Positions 53,916 to 61,388 of a stretch of 64,000 bases of DNA are shown here, in pieces. This DNA is from Rubrobacter marinus. Lineage in GTDB: Bacteria; Actinomycetota; Rubrobacteria; Rubrobacterales; Rubrobacteraceae. The stretch is from contig NZ_CP045121.1 in NCBI RefSeq assembly GCF_011492965.1, positions 2,914,001-2,978,000 of the forward strand, given 5' to 3'. The notes under the pieces were generated by a model that saw nothing but the letters and a program-made list of their open reading frames with translations, had not been told where the DNA came from and did not search any database. The position numbers and the translations under genes were made by a program. The first letter of the stretch is position 1, and every line of letters begins with the position of its first letter.

Positions 53916-54525
53916 GCCTCTCCCTCTCCGGTACGTGTTCCCTCACCACCGCCACGATCGCCCCCACCAGCGCGAACGCCTGCTGCTGCGTCACGATCTG
54001 CTGCATCTCGACGACGCGCTTGCGCTCGGACTCGGCGAGCTTGCGGCGCTGCTCGACCAGCCTGCCAACCTCGTCCCAGGCCGCCTGGTCCTCGGCCCCG
54101 CCCTTGACGATCCTGCCGATCTGCTGGAGGCACCTGCCCGCCGTCGAGGCGTCCCTCTCCGTCTGCGTCCTCTCGAACTGCTTCCACAGCTCGACGAGCT
54201 CCGACCACGCCGCCCCGCTCTCCCCGAGGCGCATGCGCCCGAGGACGTCCCCGATCCTCGCGTCCACCAGGGCGACCTCCTCGCGGAGCTCCCAGTGCGC
54301 CTCGTCGTTGCGCCTGGCCTCGTACAGCTCCAGCGTCCCGCCGGCGAGCACGCGCCCGTACTTGGAGGAGGTGCCGTCCTTGAAGGTGCCGGAGCCGGCG
54401 CCGATCGCGCTCTTGCCGCCGTGGATGTGGCAGACGTCGCGCCCCACGACGGCGTCTTTCTTGCACCGCTCCTGGCTACGCTTCGACTTGGCCTTGCACT
54501 GCACGACGGTCCTTTCTGGGGTCAT
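53824..54525 (-). CDS. Terminase small subunit
   Basis: 233 residues from ATG 54525. N-terminal cysteine/histidine finger (QCKAKSKRSQERCKKDA with CHIHGG) as in HGGxR-type terminase small subunits, then long helices (VALVDARIGDVLGRMRLGES, AAWDEVGRLVEQRRKLAESE) for ring assembly. Neighbours: large subunit downstream, a homing endonuclease divergent upstream. Confidence 0.83.
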   Translation of the reverse strand: MTPERTVVQCKAKSKRSQERCKKDAVVGRDVCHIHGGKSAIGAGSGTFKDGTSSKYGRVLAGGTLELYEARRNDEAHWELREEVALVDARIGDVLGRMRLGESGAAWSELVELWKQFERTQTERDASTAGRCLQQIGRIVKGGAEDQAAWDEVGRLVEQRRKLAESERKRVVEMQQIVTQQQAFALVGAIVAVVREHVPERERLAAISSGIARLVHQDVSGGGGGALAPVRGR

Positions 54526-54554
54526 CCATGAGGTGAACCTTCATCCATGAGGTG
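54522..54554. repeat. Two 14-bp direct repeats at the terminase start
   Basis: TCATCCATGAGGTG occurs at 54522-54535 and again at 54541-54554, period 19. The first copy covers the terminase small subunit start codon. They sit at the junction with the plus-strand endonuclease gene and could be a target-site remnant or a duplicated ribosome region. Confidence 0.8.
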
Positions 54555-54581
54555 GCTCGATGCTGTACAATGGGCGATGCA

Positions 54582-55301
54582 ATGAGCCCCAACAGAGCTT
54601 GCGACCAATGCGCCGCCGAATATTACGTTCGTCCGTCCACGTTGAGAAAAGGCTTCGGGCGCTACTGCTCCAAGCATTGCTCTAACCTCGCGAACAATCC
54701 ATCCCTCTCCCAACGAGTGCCGCCGGAGATCGAAGCGAAGATCATCGAGGCGTACCGAAACGGCGCGAGCAAACAGCGGGCGGGAGAACCCTTCGGCTAC
54801 GGGCGGGGCGGCGTCGCCAACGTCCTCAAGCGCAACGGCATAGAGCCCCGAGGACTCTCCGAGGCCAACAAGGGCCGCGTGGTGTCCAAGGCGACCCGCG
54901 CCCTAATCTCTCGGAACCACCACGACGTGAGCGGCAAGAACAATCCGATGCACGGCAAGCCGCCCGGCCACGGCCGGCGGGAGTACGTCGCGCACCTGGA
55001 TGCATGGGTGCGTTCGTCGTGGGAAGCCACGGTAGCCCGCGCGCTGCTCTCGCTGGGCGTCCCCCACGAGTACGAGAGACACCGCATCGTGCTCGGGGAG
55101 CGCACCTACCTACCGGACTTCTACTTGCCGGATAGCGACGTCTACATCGAGGTCAAGGGCTGGGCGAACGAGCGATGGCAGCCGATCCTCGACGCACTAG
55201 CCTTACGGACCGACATGCAACTGGTGGTCATCGGGACGTCGGAGTACAAACGCATCACCGCACGGCCGGAAGCACTGCGCGACATTCTCGCCTTCGATTG
55301 A
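54582..55301 (+). CDS. Homing-type endonuclease with zinc finger, NUMOD3 motif and PD-(D/E)XK domain
   Basis: 239 residues from ATG 54582 (in-frame starts exist at 54570 and 54552). N-terminal finger with CDQC and CSKHC, helix-turn-helix-like EIEAKIIEAYRNGASKQRAG, a NUMOD3-like GKNNPMHGKP, and a C-terminal nuclease with WEATVARALLSLG, YLPDFYLPDSDVYIEVKGW, the PD...ExK signature (Asp in LPDF, Glu and Lys in EVKG). Plus strand, opposite to the surrounding head genes, directly before the terminase. Homing mobile gene; target presumably the terminase intergenic region of related phages. Confidence 0.82.
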   Translation: MSPNRACDQCAAEYYVRPSTLRKGFGRYCSKHCSNLANNPSLSQRVPPEIEAKIIEAYRNGASKQRAGEPFGYGRGGVANVLKRNGIEPRGLSEANKGRVVSKATRALISRNHHDVSGKNNPMHGKPPGHGRREYVAHLDAWVRSSWEATVARALLSLGVPHEYERHRIVLGERTYLPDFYLPDSDVYIEVKGWANERWQPILDALALRTDMQLVVIGTSEYKRITARPEALRDILAFD

Positions 55302-55315
55302 GCGGCTAGAGAGGC

Positions 55316-55573
55316 CTACGCTCCCGAGAAGATGGCCTTCACGCCGTGCTGCCCGTCGCCCGAGTACGCCAACGAGAGGCCCATCTCTTCGGCCACGGTC
55401 TCGTAGCGGCGTCGGGTCGCATCGTCCACCACGCCGCCCAACGGCACGGTTACCCTATGCTCGATGCGGTACGTGTCCGGTGCGCTGGTGTAACCCCTCG
55501 ACTTCTCGATGGTCGCGATGCCCCGCATCGCGACCAGCTTCTCCGCCAACAAATCGGCTTTCTGTGCATCCAT
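55316..55573 (-). CDS. Hypothetical phage protein
   Basis: 85 residues from ATG 55573 with GGAAGAAAGGAAC upstream. Mixed alpha/beta: helix QKADLLAEKLVAM, strands IATIEKSRG, TYRIEHRVTVPL, helix ATRRRYETVAEEMGL and final strand QHGVKAIF. Looks like a small RNA/DNA-binding-type fold but no family could be named. Convergent with the endonuclease gene. Confidence 0.6.
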   Translation of the reverse strand: MDAQKADLLAEKLVAMRGIATIEKSRGYTSAPDTYRIEHRVTVPLGGVVDDATRRRYETVAEEMGLSLAYSGDGQHGVKAIFSGA

Positions 55574-55590
55574 GCCTGTTCCTTTCTTCC

Positions 55591-55704
55591 TCAGTAGGCG
55601 TAGCCCGCGAGCTCGGCGCCGTAGCAGGAGCTCGTTGACGCCTCGGCCTCCGCGGGATCGGGGCGCGCAAGCATCAGCGCACACGTCAGGACGGTTGCGA
55701 GCAC
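55591..55704 (-). CDS. 37-residue signal-peptide-like mini-protein
   Basis: Starts at GTG 55704 (GAGGGG nearby), reads VLATVLTCALMLARPDPAEA and ends CYGAELAGYAY. A short hydrophobic head with AEA-type cleavage context and a Cys. The open frame extends further upstream but has no better start. It could be a tiny secreted or membrane peptide; the call is weak. Confidence 0.3.
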   Translation of the reverse strand: MLATVLTCALMLARPDPAEAEASTSSCYGAELAGYAY

Positions 55705-55940
55705 GAAGAAGACCCCTCGCGGGGTCGGCAGGTAACGGATGGGGCTCTCTCTTCCGGCCCCCCCGCCACGGAGGAGGCTAGGGGTCAGTGAGGGGCCGGC
55801 CCGCGAGAAAGGAGGGGGCGCGGACCGACCCGGGAAAGGGCGGCGGACTTAACCCGTCCGCCCGAGGGCCCGGAGCCCATTGCCGGGGTTTCGCCGGGCG
55901 TCTAGCCGCGCGCCGGCCTGGGCTGGGGCAATGCCCCATG
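55705..55940. other. Intergenic region 3' of the tRNA
   Basis: No gene seen. Immediately downstream of the tRNA (minus strand) lies a GGGGCAATGCCCC hairpin (about 55926-55938), which could mark the tRNA 3' end or act as a weak terminator. The rest is G/C-rich without T-tracts. Confidence 0.5.
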
Positions 55941-56012
55941 CTGGGTGAGAGGGCTCGAACCCACGACCTGCGGTTTTGGAGACCGCTGCTCTACCGACTG
56001 AGCTACCACCCA
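55941..56012 (-). tRNA. tRNA-Trp (anticodon CCA), phage-borne
   Basis: Cloverleaf on the minus strand: acceptor TGGGTGG/TCACCCA (last pair wobble), D arm GCTC/GAGC, anticodon arm GCGGT-CTCCAAA-ACCGC with CCA anticodon, variable loop AGGTC, and T arm with TTCGAG. The T arm is irregular: to keep the acceptor paired the T loop has only six bases and the stem one T/T mismatch, so a base may have been lost or the tRNA is degenerate. No CCA is encoded. It marks the border between structural and early genes. Confidence 0.8.
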
Positions 56013-56066
56013 AGGGCCGCGGCGGGCGTTCGCATACCGGAACACCCCCCGCCGTTTCCAGTTCGA

Positions 56067-56675
56067 TCAGGCGTTCACGAACTCTTCGGCGGTCCTCCGT
56101 CCCTTGCCAAGGTTGCACGGCGGACACGCCAGCGCGATATTCCACCAGCCGTCGTCGCCGCTTCGACTCAACGGGACCATGTGCTCGACGTGGAAGACGC
56201 CCTCCAACTCCGCCTCGCAGTAGGCGCACAGCCCGTCCTGGTCGCGGTACATCTGCGCCACCTCTTCGGCCGTGTGGGAACCTTCGGCCGCCGCCTGCTG
56301 GGCCCTGTACGCCCGGTTGTAACCGTGGACGGCATCGGGGTTCGCCGCACGCCACCGCTTGCCGTACTCTTCCCCGTACTCCGGGTGGGCGTCTGCCCAT
56401 TCCTTCTTTCGGGCTTTCTGGTCCGGACGCTTGGCCCGCTCGCGCTCGTACTCTCGCTTTCGCTCCGCTTGCTCCGGCGGGAGCACCAAGCCCCGCTTAC
56501 GAAGCCGATCCCGCCATTGCTCGGCCGTGGGCGTACCGACCGTCGGCTCGCATGCGCTACAGACAGGCGGCCGCGCGGCCTCGCCGATCTTTCGAGCGAA
56601 GGTCTTGAAGCAAGAGAGTGGTTTGAGCTTTGAGCAGGCGACGCAACGACGCCCCTTGATATACTTCCGCCGCAT
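56067..56675 (-). CDS. HNH endonuclease with N-terminal zinc finger
   Basis: 202 residues from ATG 56675 with GAGG upstream. N-terminal CVACSKLKPLSCF plus CSAC finger, a basic helical middle (ERKREYERERAKRPDQKARK), and HNH domain YRDQDGLCAYCEAELEGVFH, VEHMVPLSRSG, NIALACPPCNLGKG. Third homing-like endonuclease of the prophage and the only one in the same direction as the phage genes. It has its own strong promoter (56793-56822). Adjacent to the tRNA-Trp. Confidence 0.85.
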   Translation of the reverse strand: MRRKYIKGRRCVACSKLKPLSCFKTFARKIGEAARPPVCSACEPTVGTPTAEQWRDRLRKRGLVLPPEQAERKREYERERAKRPDQKARKKEWADAHPEYGEEYGKRWRAANPDAVHGYNRAYRAQQAAAEGSHTAEEVAQMYRDQDGLCAYCEAELEGVFHVEHMVPLSRSGDDGWWNIALACPPCNLGKGRRTAEEFVNA

Positions 56676-56792
56676 CCAGACCTCGATTCTGGTTGCCGGG
56701 TCCGGGGTGCTACCAACACCGCCTTCTCGGAGACGCCGTTTTCCTCTTCTGGCCGCGTCCCGGCTTCCGGGCGCAGCATTCGAACGTAGCGA

Positions 56793-56822
56793 ATACTAGC
56801 CGGGTCCATCTGCGTTTGTCAA
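56793..56822 (-). promoter_or_regulatory. Near-consensus sigma70 promoter with a palindrome over the start site
   Basis: On the minus strand TTGACA (56822-56817), an 18-base spacer and TAGTAT (56798-56793). Directly downstream and overlapping the -10 is ATTCGAACGTAGCGAAT (56778-56794), an inverted repeat with five-base arms. It drives the HNH gene and possibly the tRNA region; the palindrome would be a natural operator. The strongest promoter seen in the prophage part of this window. Confidence 0.72.
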
Positions 56823-57595
56823 GTCGCCCTACGGTCGGCGTCGTCCACGAGCATCTCCCACGGGAACCTCACCCCCCAAAGGGCGCTCTTCCTGAGGGCC
56901 GCCCGGACGGTCTCGCGGTCGCGCTTGAACTCGGCGGCGAGCTGACGGACGGCGGCGGGCTGGGAGTGATAAGCGCCCCTGAGGACGGCGAAGCGCTCCC
57001 TGATCTCCCCGTCGCGGTTGCGGGCCTCTTCCGTGCGGTCCTGGTGGTGGGCCTCCAGCCTGTTGGAAGCGCGTATGTCCTCGTCGACCTCCAGCATGAA
57101 CTCGTCGGAGACCGTCTGCTCGAGGACCTTCTCGAAGGCGTCGCGGGCGAGCTCGCAGACCTGGCGCACGGAGACGAGGTCGACGGGCTCGCGCAAGAGC
57201 TTCTTCATCTTCTTCTTGTCGGCGGAGTCCTTCACGAGCTTCTCCAGGCGCTCCAGCTCCACCATGCCGCCGGCGGCGTTCTCCGAGAGGAGGACCTGGC
57301 GGGCCGCCGATGCGCGCAGGGGGTGCTGCTCTGGGAGCCACTCCAGCCACAGCCCCAGAAGGTAGTCGTCGGTCAGCGCGCGGCGGCGCTGCTCGTCGGA
57401 GGCCCGGCCCTTCAGGCGCCGCGCCTCGTAGTACGCGTCGATGCGGTCCTGCGAGCGGGCGTTCAGCAGGACGTTGCCCCCGCGCTTGGTCTTGTCCATC
57501 GGCGTCTCGGGGTCTATGCGTCCCTGTATGCGGTTCGGGTAGTCCGCGTCCAGCCACCACCTGAGACGCGGCCCGTTGTGCTCCCTAAGCCCCAC
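56819..57595 (-). CDS. Phage early-region protein with C-terminal helix-turn-helix
   Basis: 258 residues from GTG 57595. Opens GLREHNGPRLRWWLDADYPN, an unusual Trp-rich start; middle is helical and charged (DKKKMKKLLREPVDLVSV). The C-terminal 60 residues contain AAVRQLAAEFKRDRETVRAA, a plausible DNA-binding helix-turn-helix. Overlaps the upstream gene by 11 bases. No family recognised. Confidence 0.62.
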   Translation of the reverse strand: MGLREHNGPRLRWWLDADYPNRIQGRIDPETPMDKTKRGGNVLLNARSQDRIDAYYEARRLKGRASDEQRRRALTDDYLLGLWLEWLPEQHPLRASAARQVLLSENAAGGMVELERLEKLVKDSADKKKMKKLLREPVDLVSVRQVCELARDAFEKVLEQTVSDEFMLEVDEDIRASNRLEAHHQDRTEEARNRDGEIRERFAVLRGAYHSQPAAVRQLAAEFKRDRETVRAALRKSALWGVRFPWEMLVDDADRRAT

Positions 57596-58064
57596 CGCTC
57601 TCCTTCCCCTCGACCTCGGAGAGATCTATGCGCTCCCCGTAACGGTTGTAGGGCACGAGCGTGGCCTTCGGGGGAGGCGCCAGGTCCGCCCCTCCGAGCC
57701 GGACGTTGCCGTGGACGCGCATGCCCCTCGCGCCCTCCGGCAGCCCCTGTTCCCGGGCGATCTCGACGCTGGGGTACACGTAGCCGACGTGCGACGTTTG
57801 CGGGTGCCCCTTCGGCCACCTGCCCGTCGCCTTCCAGTACATCGCCGCGAGCCGGTCCACTTCTCGGTTGCGGAATACCTCCGACTCGCGGTTGATGCTG
57901 AGCAGGTTGTCGATGCGCTCGCGCTCGTTGCCGAGCTCCCACACGTCGAGGTTGCGAGCCTTCAGCCACGCCTCGAAGCGCCCGACCGGCTCGGCGAGGA
58001 ACATGATCCTGTACCCCCACGAGGCCACCTTGTGGCCCGCGTTCGTGATCAGGTTGCTAAGCAC
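57585..58064 (-). CDS. Hypothetical early-region protein
   Basis: 159 residues from GTG 58064 with GGGGAG upstream. Helical N half (GRFEAWLKARNLDVWELGNE, RNREVDRLAAMYWKATGRW), then a strand-rich region with GNVRLGGADLAPPPKATLVP. The first helix is amphipathic. No domain was recognised. Overlaps neighbours on both sides. Confidence 0.58.
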   Translation of the reverse strand: MLSNLITNAGHKVASWGYRIMFLAEPVGRFEAWLKARNLDVWELGNERERIDNLLSINRESEVFRNREVDRLAAMYWKATGRWPKGHPQTSHVGYVYPSVEIAREQGLPEGARGMRVHGNVRLGGADLAPPPKATLVPYNRYGERIDLSEVEGKESGGA

Positions 58065-58482
58065 GTCGTCTCCCCGTCTTTCTCCTGTAGCCCCAGATCG
58101 GCCTCCCGTTCACGCCGACGACCTGCGCCCCCACGAGTGCTCTCGCGCAAGACGGGACCACGGCCCGCCAGAACGCCGGACGCGACCTCCCGATCTCTTC
58201 CTCCAAGCTCCGGAGGCCCGGGAGCAACCGCCCGGCGAGCTCGACCACTTCCTTGCAGAGCCTCGCCCACAGCACCCTGAATGGACCGAGCATTTGTTCC
58301 ACGGCCGTGTCCTCGGACCAGCGACGCCTCACGATCGCCCTGGTGAACTGCAGGGCTTCCAAGCGGTCGAACAGGGCGTCCTTCCTCGCGTCCGGTACGG
58401 GGCTAGCGTAGGCGACGTCTACGGCCTCCTTCGCCGCCTCTATCCGGCGGTCGAGGCGCTCGAGTTCGCGCTCCCTGCTCAT
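58057..58482 (-). CDS. Hypothetical early-region protein
   Basis: 141 residues from ATG 58482, overlapping the stop of the mini membrane protein (GGATGA). Basic and helical: ELERLDRRIEAAKEAVDVAY, LFDRLEALQFTRAIVRRRW, ending GYRRKTGRRRA. The tail suggests nucleic-acid contact. Unknown family. Confidence 0.58.
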   Translation of the reverse strand: MSRERELERLDRRIEAAKEAVDVAYASPVPDARKDALFDRLEALQFTRAIVRRRWSEDTAVEQMLGPFRVLWARLCKEVVELAGRLLPGLRSLEEEIGRSRPAFWRAVVPSCARALVGAQVVGVNGRPIWGYRRKTGRRRA

Positions 58483-58607
58483 CCCCACACGATCCACACG
58501 ATCGCGACGACGGTGGTGCACACCATCCCCAGCGAGATGAGTCCGCGCCAGGCAGCGCCCGCGTCGACCGGCTTCTTCTCGACCTTCCTGCCGCCGTTCT
58601 CGCTCAC
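58479..58607 (-). CDS. 42-residue single-helix membrane protein
   Basis: GTG 58607, stop overlapping the next start. Basic N terminus SENGGRKVEKKPVDAGAAW followed by one membrane helix RGLISLGMVCTTVVAIVWIV ending WG. It overlaps its downstream neighbour by four bases, which supports translation. Small membrane proteins in early regions can act in superinfection exclusion or inhibit host functions; unknown here. Confidence 0.55.
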   Translation of the reverse strand: MSENGGRKVEKKPVDAGAAWRGLISLGMVCTTVVAIVWIVWG

Positions 58608-58608
58608 G

Positions 58609-58779
58609 TCAGCGGTCCCCTTCCTTCAGGTTCTCTTCCATCGTCCGCTGCATCGCGTCCAGGGCCTCCCGGTACGCCTCGTCGTGGCCCTTCTCCTCGA
58701 CCAGCTCGCGGTAACGCTCCCGGAACACGGCCGCCAGGTGCTCCGCGAGCTCGTCGCGTTTTCCCTTCGGGGACGTCAC
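58609..58779 (-). CDS. Small acidic helical protein
   Basis: 56 residues from GTG 58779, overlapping the upstream stop (GTGA). Nearly all helix: KRDELAEHLAAVFRERYREL, EAYREALDAMQRTMEENLKE. One base separates its stop from the next gene start region. Unknown function. Confidence 0.52.
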   Translation of the reverse strand: MTSPKGKRDELAEHLAAVFRERYRELVEEKGHDEAYREALDAMQRTMEENLKEGDR

Positions 58780-58976
58780 TTGGCGGGCCTCCTCACGCTC
58801 CAGCACCACCACACCAACATCTGCAGCTTGTGGGCCGTCCACAAACCGCCGTCGAAGCGGAACACGTTGGACACCGAGACCTCTTTGCCGAAACGCTCGA
58901 CGAAGGGACGGAGCAGGCGGGGAGCGGGCCTCCGCGGCCCCACGACGGTCAACTCCTGCATGTGGAACTCGCTCAT
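58776..58976 (-). CDS. Hypothetical small protein
   Basis: 66 residues from ATG 58976. Mixed: MSEFHMQELTVVGPRRPAPR, then GLWTAHKLQMLVWWCWSVRR, a Trp-rich hydrophobic end that may lie at a membrane surface. Overlaps both neighbours by four bases. Confidence 0.5.
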   Translation of the reverse strand: MSEFHMQELTVVGPRRPAPRLLRPFVERFGKEVSVSNVFRFDGGLWTAHKLQMLVWWCWSVRRPAK

Positions 58977-59326
58977 CCGGCCCACACCCTCTCCGGCCAC
59001 CGCTGCAAGATGACCTCTGAGCCGTGGTGCTTCTCCAGCCAACAGATCGCCCTGTCCACGTCGTCCATCTTTTCGTCCCCGAGCCAACTGCGGCGGCCGT
59101 AGAGCAAGTCCGTCTCGTCTAGGACGTGCAAGTCGTTGCCGGTCGGGCGCTCGTAAACGTAGAAGAAGGTGCCGTTGGGGGAGAGGTACAGCGTCTGGGC
59201 GTAATTGCCCTCCACCTGCTGGACGCCGCCCCGCTGGTCGCGGTACTCCGGCAGCCAGTGCTCGTGCCGGTGGATCAGCTCCGCCGTCTCCGTGTCGTAC
59301 AGCTTGCCCTTCACTATGGCCTTCAC
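58973..59326 (-). CDS. Hypothetical early-region protein
   Basis: 117 residues from GTG 59326 with AAGGAGAAGG upstream. Starts VKAIVKGKLYDTETAELIHR, a beta-hairpin seen in many phage small proteins that begin by naming a colour-like YDT motif; continues TLYLSPNGTFFYVYERPTGN. The N-terminal 80 residues match a common mobile-element family of unknown function (antirestriction or regulatory genes nearby in other elements), which I recall only vaguely. Overlaps the nuclease gene by four bases. Confidence 0.6.
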   Translation of the reverse strand: MKAIVKGKLYDTETAELIHRHEHWLPEYRDQRGGVQQVEGNYAQTLYLSPNGTFFYVYERPTGNDLHVLDETDLLYGRRSWLGDEKMDDVDRAICWLEKHHGSEVILQRWPERVWAG

Positions 59327-59712
59327 GCCGCCTTCTCCTTCCTTCTTGCCTCCAACGCCCTGCGCACCATCGCCACGGCGGTGCCGTCCCGTAGCATGCT
59401 CGGAGGGAAGCGTTGGACGTTCCAGCCCATGCTCTGCGCGAGGTTGTACTTTTCGCAGTCCCTCCTGAAGCCCTCGGGCGTCGTGTGGCGGCTCTTCCCG
59501 CCCCCGTGGCCCGTGCCGCCCTCCACCTCGATCGCGATCTTCTCGTCGGGGTAGGCGGCGTCGAACCTGAAGTCCCGGTCCTCCATGAAGACGAACTCCG
59601 TGACGGGCTCGGGCAGCTTCGCCGCCTTCAGGTCGAAGAGGAGGCCCCGCACGAGGCTGTGCTTGTAGTCGGCCTGGACCTCCTTGATCGTCGCCCTGTT
59701 CTTCTCCCTCAC
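59323..59712 (-). CDS. PD-(D/E)XK nuclease paired with HerA-like ATPase
   Basis: 129 residues from GTG 59712, overlapping the ATPase stop (GTGA). Catalytic pattern: Asp51 in FRFDAAYP, Glu62 and Glu64 in IAIEVEGGTGHGGGKSRHTT, then GFRRDCEKYNLAQSMGWNVQ and RFPPSML. This is the phage branch of PD-(D/E)XK enzymes related to Holliday-junction or very-short-patch nucleases; the usual Lys of ExK is replaced by Glu in EVE, as in several family members. Coupled translation with the ATPase suggests a functional pair in DNA end processing. Confidence 0.78.
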   Translation of the reverse strand: MREKNRATIKEVQADYKHSLVRGLLFDLKAAKLPEPVTEFVFMEDRDFRFDAAYPDEKIAIEVEGGTGHGGGKSRHTTPEGFRRDCEKYNLAQSMGWNVQRFPPSMLRDGTAVAMVRRALEARRKEKAA

Positions 59713-61388
59713 CGCAGCCCCTCGGGAAACAGCAGGACGGAGGCCTTCGCGCGCCCCGGCCTCGGGTACTCGACCAGCCCGAGCGCACGGAGCTCGGCGA
59801 GCCGGTCGCGGAAGGCCGAGGAGCGGTCGCTCTGCCCGGCGGCGTGGGCCAGCTCCTCGCGCGAGAGGCTGTTCGGGTGGCGCTCGACGAGCGCGGCGAC
59901 GATCCGGGCGGAGGCGTCCTGCAGGTGCGCGTACCAGGCGCGGTGCAGGTCCCCCACGGTGCGCGGCGCCGCGCGGCCGTCGCGGGGAGCCTCTGCCCTC
60001 CCGCTCGCCGTCAGGGCCACCACCCCTCCGGAGGGGTAGGTGATCAAGCCGGCGGCGTTGAGCGCGGCCAGGTGGTCTCGGAACGCCGAGGACCTGGGGC
60101 CCTGGCCGGCGAACACCGCGAGGTTGTTCCGCGGCAGGGAGCGCACCCCGAGGTCCTCCAGGTCCTTGAGCGCCTTGAGGATTCGCCGGCGCGCCGGCGG
60201 CAGGGCCCCCTCGGCGCGGGACTCGGGCTCCGGGGCGGGCGGGGCGGCGTCCTCCGCGGGCTCGGCGCGCTCGGGGGCGCCGGCCGGCTTCTCCGGGACC
60301 CCCAGGCGGGCCACGAGCTCGTCCGCGTATCCCCGGGCCTCTTCCATCGCGGCGCGCAACCGCCCGTTCTCCTCCTCGAACCACCGGGACCTGTCGCCGG
60401 CGTACCCGGCGGCCGCCTCCGCGCTCGCGAGCTCCCGCCTCAGGCGCTCGACCTCGGCGTCCGTCGACGCGGGGCGTTCGGCGCCGGCGTCGTCCGGCTC
60501 CTCCTCGGGGAGCGAGGCGGCGAGCTTCTGGAGGACCTCGGCGAGCGCCTCGGGGCGGGGGCGGCGGGAGCGCCGGACCGTCCTCCCCTCGCCGTGCGTG
60601 GTCGAGACGTCGCCGCTTCGGACCAGCACGACGCCCTTGGCCGGGATCGCCGGCCCGAAGGCGAAGAAGTGGCCCGGGGGCAGCTCCTGCAGGGCGGCGC
60701 GGCCGGAGCGGTCGAACCCGAGGGCGTCCCCGGCGCGCCGGACGTCCGTGTCGAGCGTGGTCAGGCCGATGAGCTTGTTCTGCAGGCCCCCGGCGGCCCC
60801 CTTGTCCAGGTCGGAGAGGCGCTGCACGGCGAGGACGGCGCCGAGGCCCCTCTTCCTCCCCCTCTTCACCAGCGAGTTGATCGCCGCGCTCGCGCCCGAG
60901 GCGCTCCGCTCTGGCGCCAGGCGCTCGGCCTCGTCCACCACCACGAGGCGCGGGCCCCACATCGAGCGCGGCAGGCTCAAAAGCTCCTCGAGGAATAGTC
61001 TCACGAAGCGCTGCTGGTCGTCCTCGTCGAGGTCGAAGAGGTCCAGGATCGCGGACGCCCCGAGCTCGGAGAGCCTCCGGCACAGGGCCTTCGCCGTGCC
61101 CGGGCGGGCGGGGAGGTCCCCCTCGCCCTCCGTGGCGCTCACCAAGACGTACGGGTAGCGCTCGCGCAGGGAGGCGAACTCGCCCTCCACGTCGAAGAGG
61201 ACGTGCGGGAGGCGGCCGTGGGTCTCCTCGAGGAGGTAGCGGATCATCCACGACTTGCCGCCGCCCGACTCCGCTTGGATGAGGAGGCGGCTCGACACCA
61301 GCCGGTCCACGTCCACGGCGAGCTCGCCCTCGGCCCCCTCGCGGCCGAAGCGCAGCACGGGCGAAACGGGATCCCCGCCGGCTACCAC
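59709..61388 (-). CDS. HerA/FtsK-type ATPase with two C-terminal winged-helix domains
   Basis: 559 residues from GTG 61388. ATPase core: Walker A IQAESGGGKSW (Lys45), LFDVEGEFASL (HerA-like second motif), Walker B LVVVDEAERLAP (Asp152, Glu153), VLAVQRLSDLDKG (sensor). It lacks the N-terminal HAS barrel. After an acidic coiled-coil linker (about 310-370) two winged-helix domains repeat the same core: GQGPRSSAFRDHLAALNAAG and GQSDRSSAFRDRLAELRALG. Such ATPases translocate DNA as hexamers. Direct coupling to a nuclease recalls HerA–NurA end resection; a defence or recombination role in the phage is possible. Confidence 0.83.
   Translation of the reverse strand: MVAGGDPVSPVLRFGREGAEGELAVDVDRLVSSRLLIQAESGGGKSWMIRYLLEETHGRLPHVLFDVEGEFASLRERYPYVLVSATEGEGDLPARPGTAKALCRRLSELGASAILDLFDLDEDDQQRFVRLFLEELLSLPRSMWGPRLVVVDEAERLAPERSASGASAAINSLVKRGRKRGLGAVLAVQRLSDLDKGAAGGLQNKLIGLTTLDTDVRRAGDALGFDRSGRAALQELPPGHFFAFGPAIPAKGVVLVRSGDVSTTHGEGRTVRRSRRPRPEALAEVLQKLAASLPEEEPDDAGAERPASTDAEVERLRRELASAEAAAGYAGDRSRWFEEENGRLRAAMEEARGYADELVARLGVPEKPAGAPERAEPAEDAAPPAPEPESRAEGALPPARRRILKALKDLEDLGVRSLPRNNLAVFAGQGPRSSAFRDHLAALNAAGLITYPSGGVVALTASGRAEAPRDGRAAPRTVGDLHRAWYAHLQDASARIVAALVERHPNSLSREELAHAAGQSDRSSAFRDRLAELRALGLVEYPRPGRAKASVLLFPEGLR

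Noticed and set aside
55941..56012. tRNA-Trp as the prophage attachment site
   Set aside because: The integration junction is at ebfC next to the integrase; phage genes lie on both sides of the tRNA.
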